A program made the position numbers and the translations under genes. DNA of 64,000 nt, taken from NCBI GenBank assembly GCA_949285025.1, contig CASDXG010000090.1:1-64000 (forward strand), read 5' to 3'. Each line of letters begins with the position of its first letter. Positions within the stretch are counted from its first letter, which is position 1. The notes beneath the pieces are model-generated. The model was not told the DNA's origin and ran no database searches. It was given only the letters and a program-made list of their open reading frames with translations. Of this stretch, positions 62,567-64,000 are shown in pieces. Origin of the DNA: an uncultured Bacteroides sp. (GTDB taxonomy: Bacteria; Bacteroidota; Bacteroidia; Bacteroidales; Bacteroidaceae).

Positions 62567-64000
62567 AATCAAGAGTGATTGTTTCTCCTGTTATTTTAAT
62601 GTTTTTCTTTATCGTTTTAAGAGGCTGTGCCGAAGTATTTACGGGGGCACACCCTCCAACGTGAACAGTTATTTTTCCGGGTAAAACATTAAGTTTTCCA
62701 TTTTCGTCTACGCAAGCAATGTCTTCCGGTGCTAATGTGAATGTCACTTTTTGCGATTCTCCCGGATTAAGTCTTACGCGCTTAAATCCTTTCAATGCAG
62801 TGATAGGGACTAAAATGTTTTGTTCCGGATGGGAGATGTACAGCTGTACTACTTCTTCTCCTGCTGTTTTCCCGGTGTTTTTAACGGTGACTGTTACAGG
62901 AATCTCTTTATCTTTTGTGGTGCTGCTTTTCGGCATTTTAAGCGAAGAGTAAGAGAATTTTGTGTAACTCAATCCGTATCCGAAAGGATAAAGTGCTTTT
63001 CCTGTGAAATACCGATAGGTACGTCCTTGCATGTCATACGATTCGTAATCGGGTAAATCATTGTCGCTGGCATAGAACGTAACAGGAAGTTTCCCGGAGG
63101 GATTGTAATCGCCAAAAAGAACATCTGCAATTGCTTCACCGCCATATTGCCCTCCATACCATCCGTTGATGATGGCGGAAATGTTTTCTGCCTCCCATGG
63201 AATTGCAAGAGCACTTCCTGTCATCATGACAAATATTGTCGGGATGTTTTCAGAGGACAGTCTTTTCATTACCAGAGTCTGGGCCTCCGGTAAAGCAATA
63301 CTTGTGCGGTCTCCTCCGCGAAAACCTTTTTTCTCAACCGGCATTTCTTCACCTTCCAGTTGAGGACTGATGCCACCGATGAAAATGACTGCGTCTGCAT
63401 CTTTTGCCTGTGCTATGCATTTGCTTAGAAGCTCATCGGATGCAGTCTCAATGTAATCGAATCCTTCAATATAAACAACTTCGGTTTGCTTACCCAGACG
63501 GGAGCGTATGGCTTGTAACGGGCTTGTGATGTGTGACGGGAATCCGTTATAGTTGCCTAACAGCATTTCAGTGTTATCGGCATTCGGCCCTATGATGACA
63601 AGCTTTTTAAGCGTTTCCTTATTCAGGGGGAGTATTTGTTCGTTTTTTAATAACACGATAGATTCTCTTGCCGTCTGCTTTGCTAATTCCTGATGTTCTG
63701 TACATTCAAGTATGGAAATGGGAATCTTAGAATAAGGCACTTCCTCATCCGGGTCAAAAAGTCCAAGTCGGAAGCGTATCGTAAACAGACGTCTTAAAGA
63801 GACGTTCAGTTCATCTTCTGTTATGAGTCCTTGTTTAACAGAATTGACAAGGGCTTTGTATGCATTTGTTCCGCAGTCTAAATCTGTACCATGTAGCACT
63901 GCATCGGCTGCTGCGGTCTCGGCATTTGGCTTGGCTTTATGGTTGATGTAAATATCATCTATCGCTCCGCAATCGGATGTAACGTATCCTTTGAAATTCC
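62565..64000 (-). CDS. glycoside hydrolase family 3 enzyme, C-terminal part (5' end outside window)
   Basis: The frame stays open to the edge of the window. The catalytic nucleophile Asp is in the visible part at 63972-63974 (VTSDCGAI), so most of the (beta/alpha)8 domain is upstream. The rest contains the alpha/beta sandwich (QTARESIVLLKNEQ, IIGPNADNTEMLLGNYNGF, MVT-like VMMTGSAL) and a C-terminal fibronectin-like domain (EIPVTVTVKNTGKTAGEEVVQLYI). This layout matches beta-glucosidase/beta-xylosidase of gut Bacteroidales (BglX/XyloA type). Specific sugar not determined. Confidence 0.93.
   Translation of the reverse strand, partial: NFKGYVTSDCGAIDDIYINHKAKPNAETAAADAVLHGTDLDCGTNAYKALVNSVKQGLITEDELNVSLRRLFTIRFRLGLFDPDEEVPYSKIPISILECTEHQELAKQTARESIVLLKNEQILPLNKETLKKLVIIGPNADNTEMLLGNYNGFPSHITSPLQAIRSRLGKQTEVVYIEGFDYIETASDELLSKCIAQAKDADAVIFIGGISPQLEGEEMPVEKKGFRGGDRTSIALPEAQTLVMKRLSSENIPTIFVMMTGSALAIPWEAENISAIINGWYGGQYGGEAIADVLFGDYNPSGKLPVTFYASDNDLPDYESYDMQGRTYRYFTGKALYPFGYGLSYTKFSYSSLKMPKSSTTKDKEIPVTVTVKNTGKTAGEEVVQLYISHPEQNILVPITALKGFKRVRLNPGESQKVTFTLAPEDIACVDENGKLNVLPGKITVHVGGCAPVNTSAQPLKTIKKNIKITGETITLD

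Overview
The window is ordinary, dense chromosomal core sequence from a member of the Bacteroidota, most likely order Bacteroidales. I could not fix the genus. The evidence for this is the repeated -7 promoter element TAnnTTTG ahead of transcription units, the scarcity of clear Shine-Dalgarno sequences, many lipoproteins with a bare LxxC lipobox, and family content typical of the phylum: fimbrillin, DUF4292, a GH76 enzyme with a DUF4959-like domain, glycine-lipid type acyltransferases, and the gene order DUF177-rpmF-fabH-era-der. I see no phage, insertion sequence, CRISPR array, toxin-antitoxin pair, restriction or other defence locus.

Layout. 1-1431: the 3' end of glyS overlaps an FKBP-type lipoprotein. 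1538-7598: a heavy-metal RND efflux operon (small Cys/His-rich exported protein, His-rich adaptor, pump, TolC-like outer-membrane factor) with a consensus promoter and a terminator. 7602-12263: metA (acetyl-type by residue Glu111) overlapping a U32 protein, then an MscS-type channel and a thioredoxin-like lipoprotein. 12302-16143: etfB-etfA-acyl-CoA dehydrogenase. 16344-20628: DUF177-rpmF-fabH-era-der. 20636-23156: mlaE-mlaF-like lipid transport genes divergent from lptB. 23317-23832: one promoter serving tRNA-Glu and rpsT. 23887-26213: recO, and a GH76 lipoprotein on the opposite strand.

26264-41954 is a division and cell-wall cluster read on the minus strand: rsmH, ftsL-like, ftsI, murE, mraY, murD, ftsW, murG, murC, ftsQ, ftsA, ftsZ, yqeY. 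It lacks mraZ, murF and ddl. FtsA carries an unusual repeat-containing C-terminal extension. Divergent from it are two acyltransferase genes resembling glsA/glsB of glycine-lipid synthesis. 44200-54509 holds dgt and dut (divergent), a TPR lipoprotein / DUF4292 / EnvC-like operon, an ornithine deacetylase gene divergent from an acyl-CoA synthetase, prfB without the usual programmed frameshift, and a 45-residue membrane protein. 54519-64000 holds a CYTH protein, VanZ-like protein, Na+-dependent transporter, helix-hairpin-helix protein, alkaline phosphatase, fimbrillin, xpt with a xanthine permease, and the 3' part of a GH3 glycosidase.

Functionally the window is dominated by envelope building (peptidoglycan precursors, divisome, LPS and phospholipid transport, aminolipids), translation, nucleotide metabolism and metal efflux. 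I found no clearly new multi-gene system. The observations most worth a second look are the FtsA extension, the missing mraZ with its back-to-back promoter elements, the Cys/His-rich metal protein, the tRNA-rpsT transcript, and the hairpin between rpmF and fabH.
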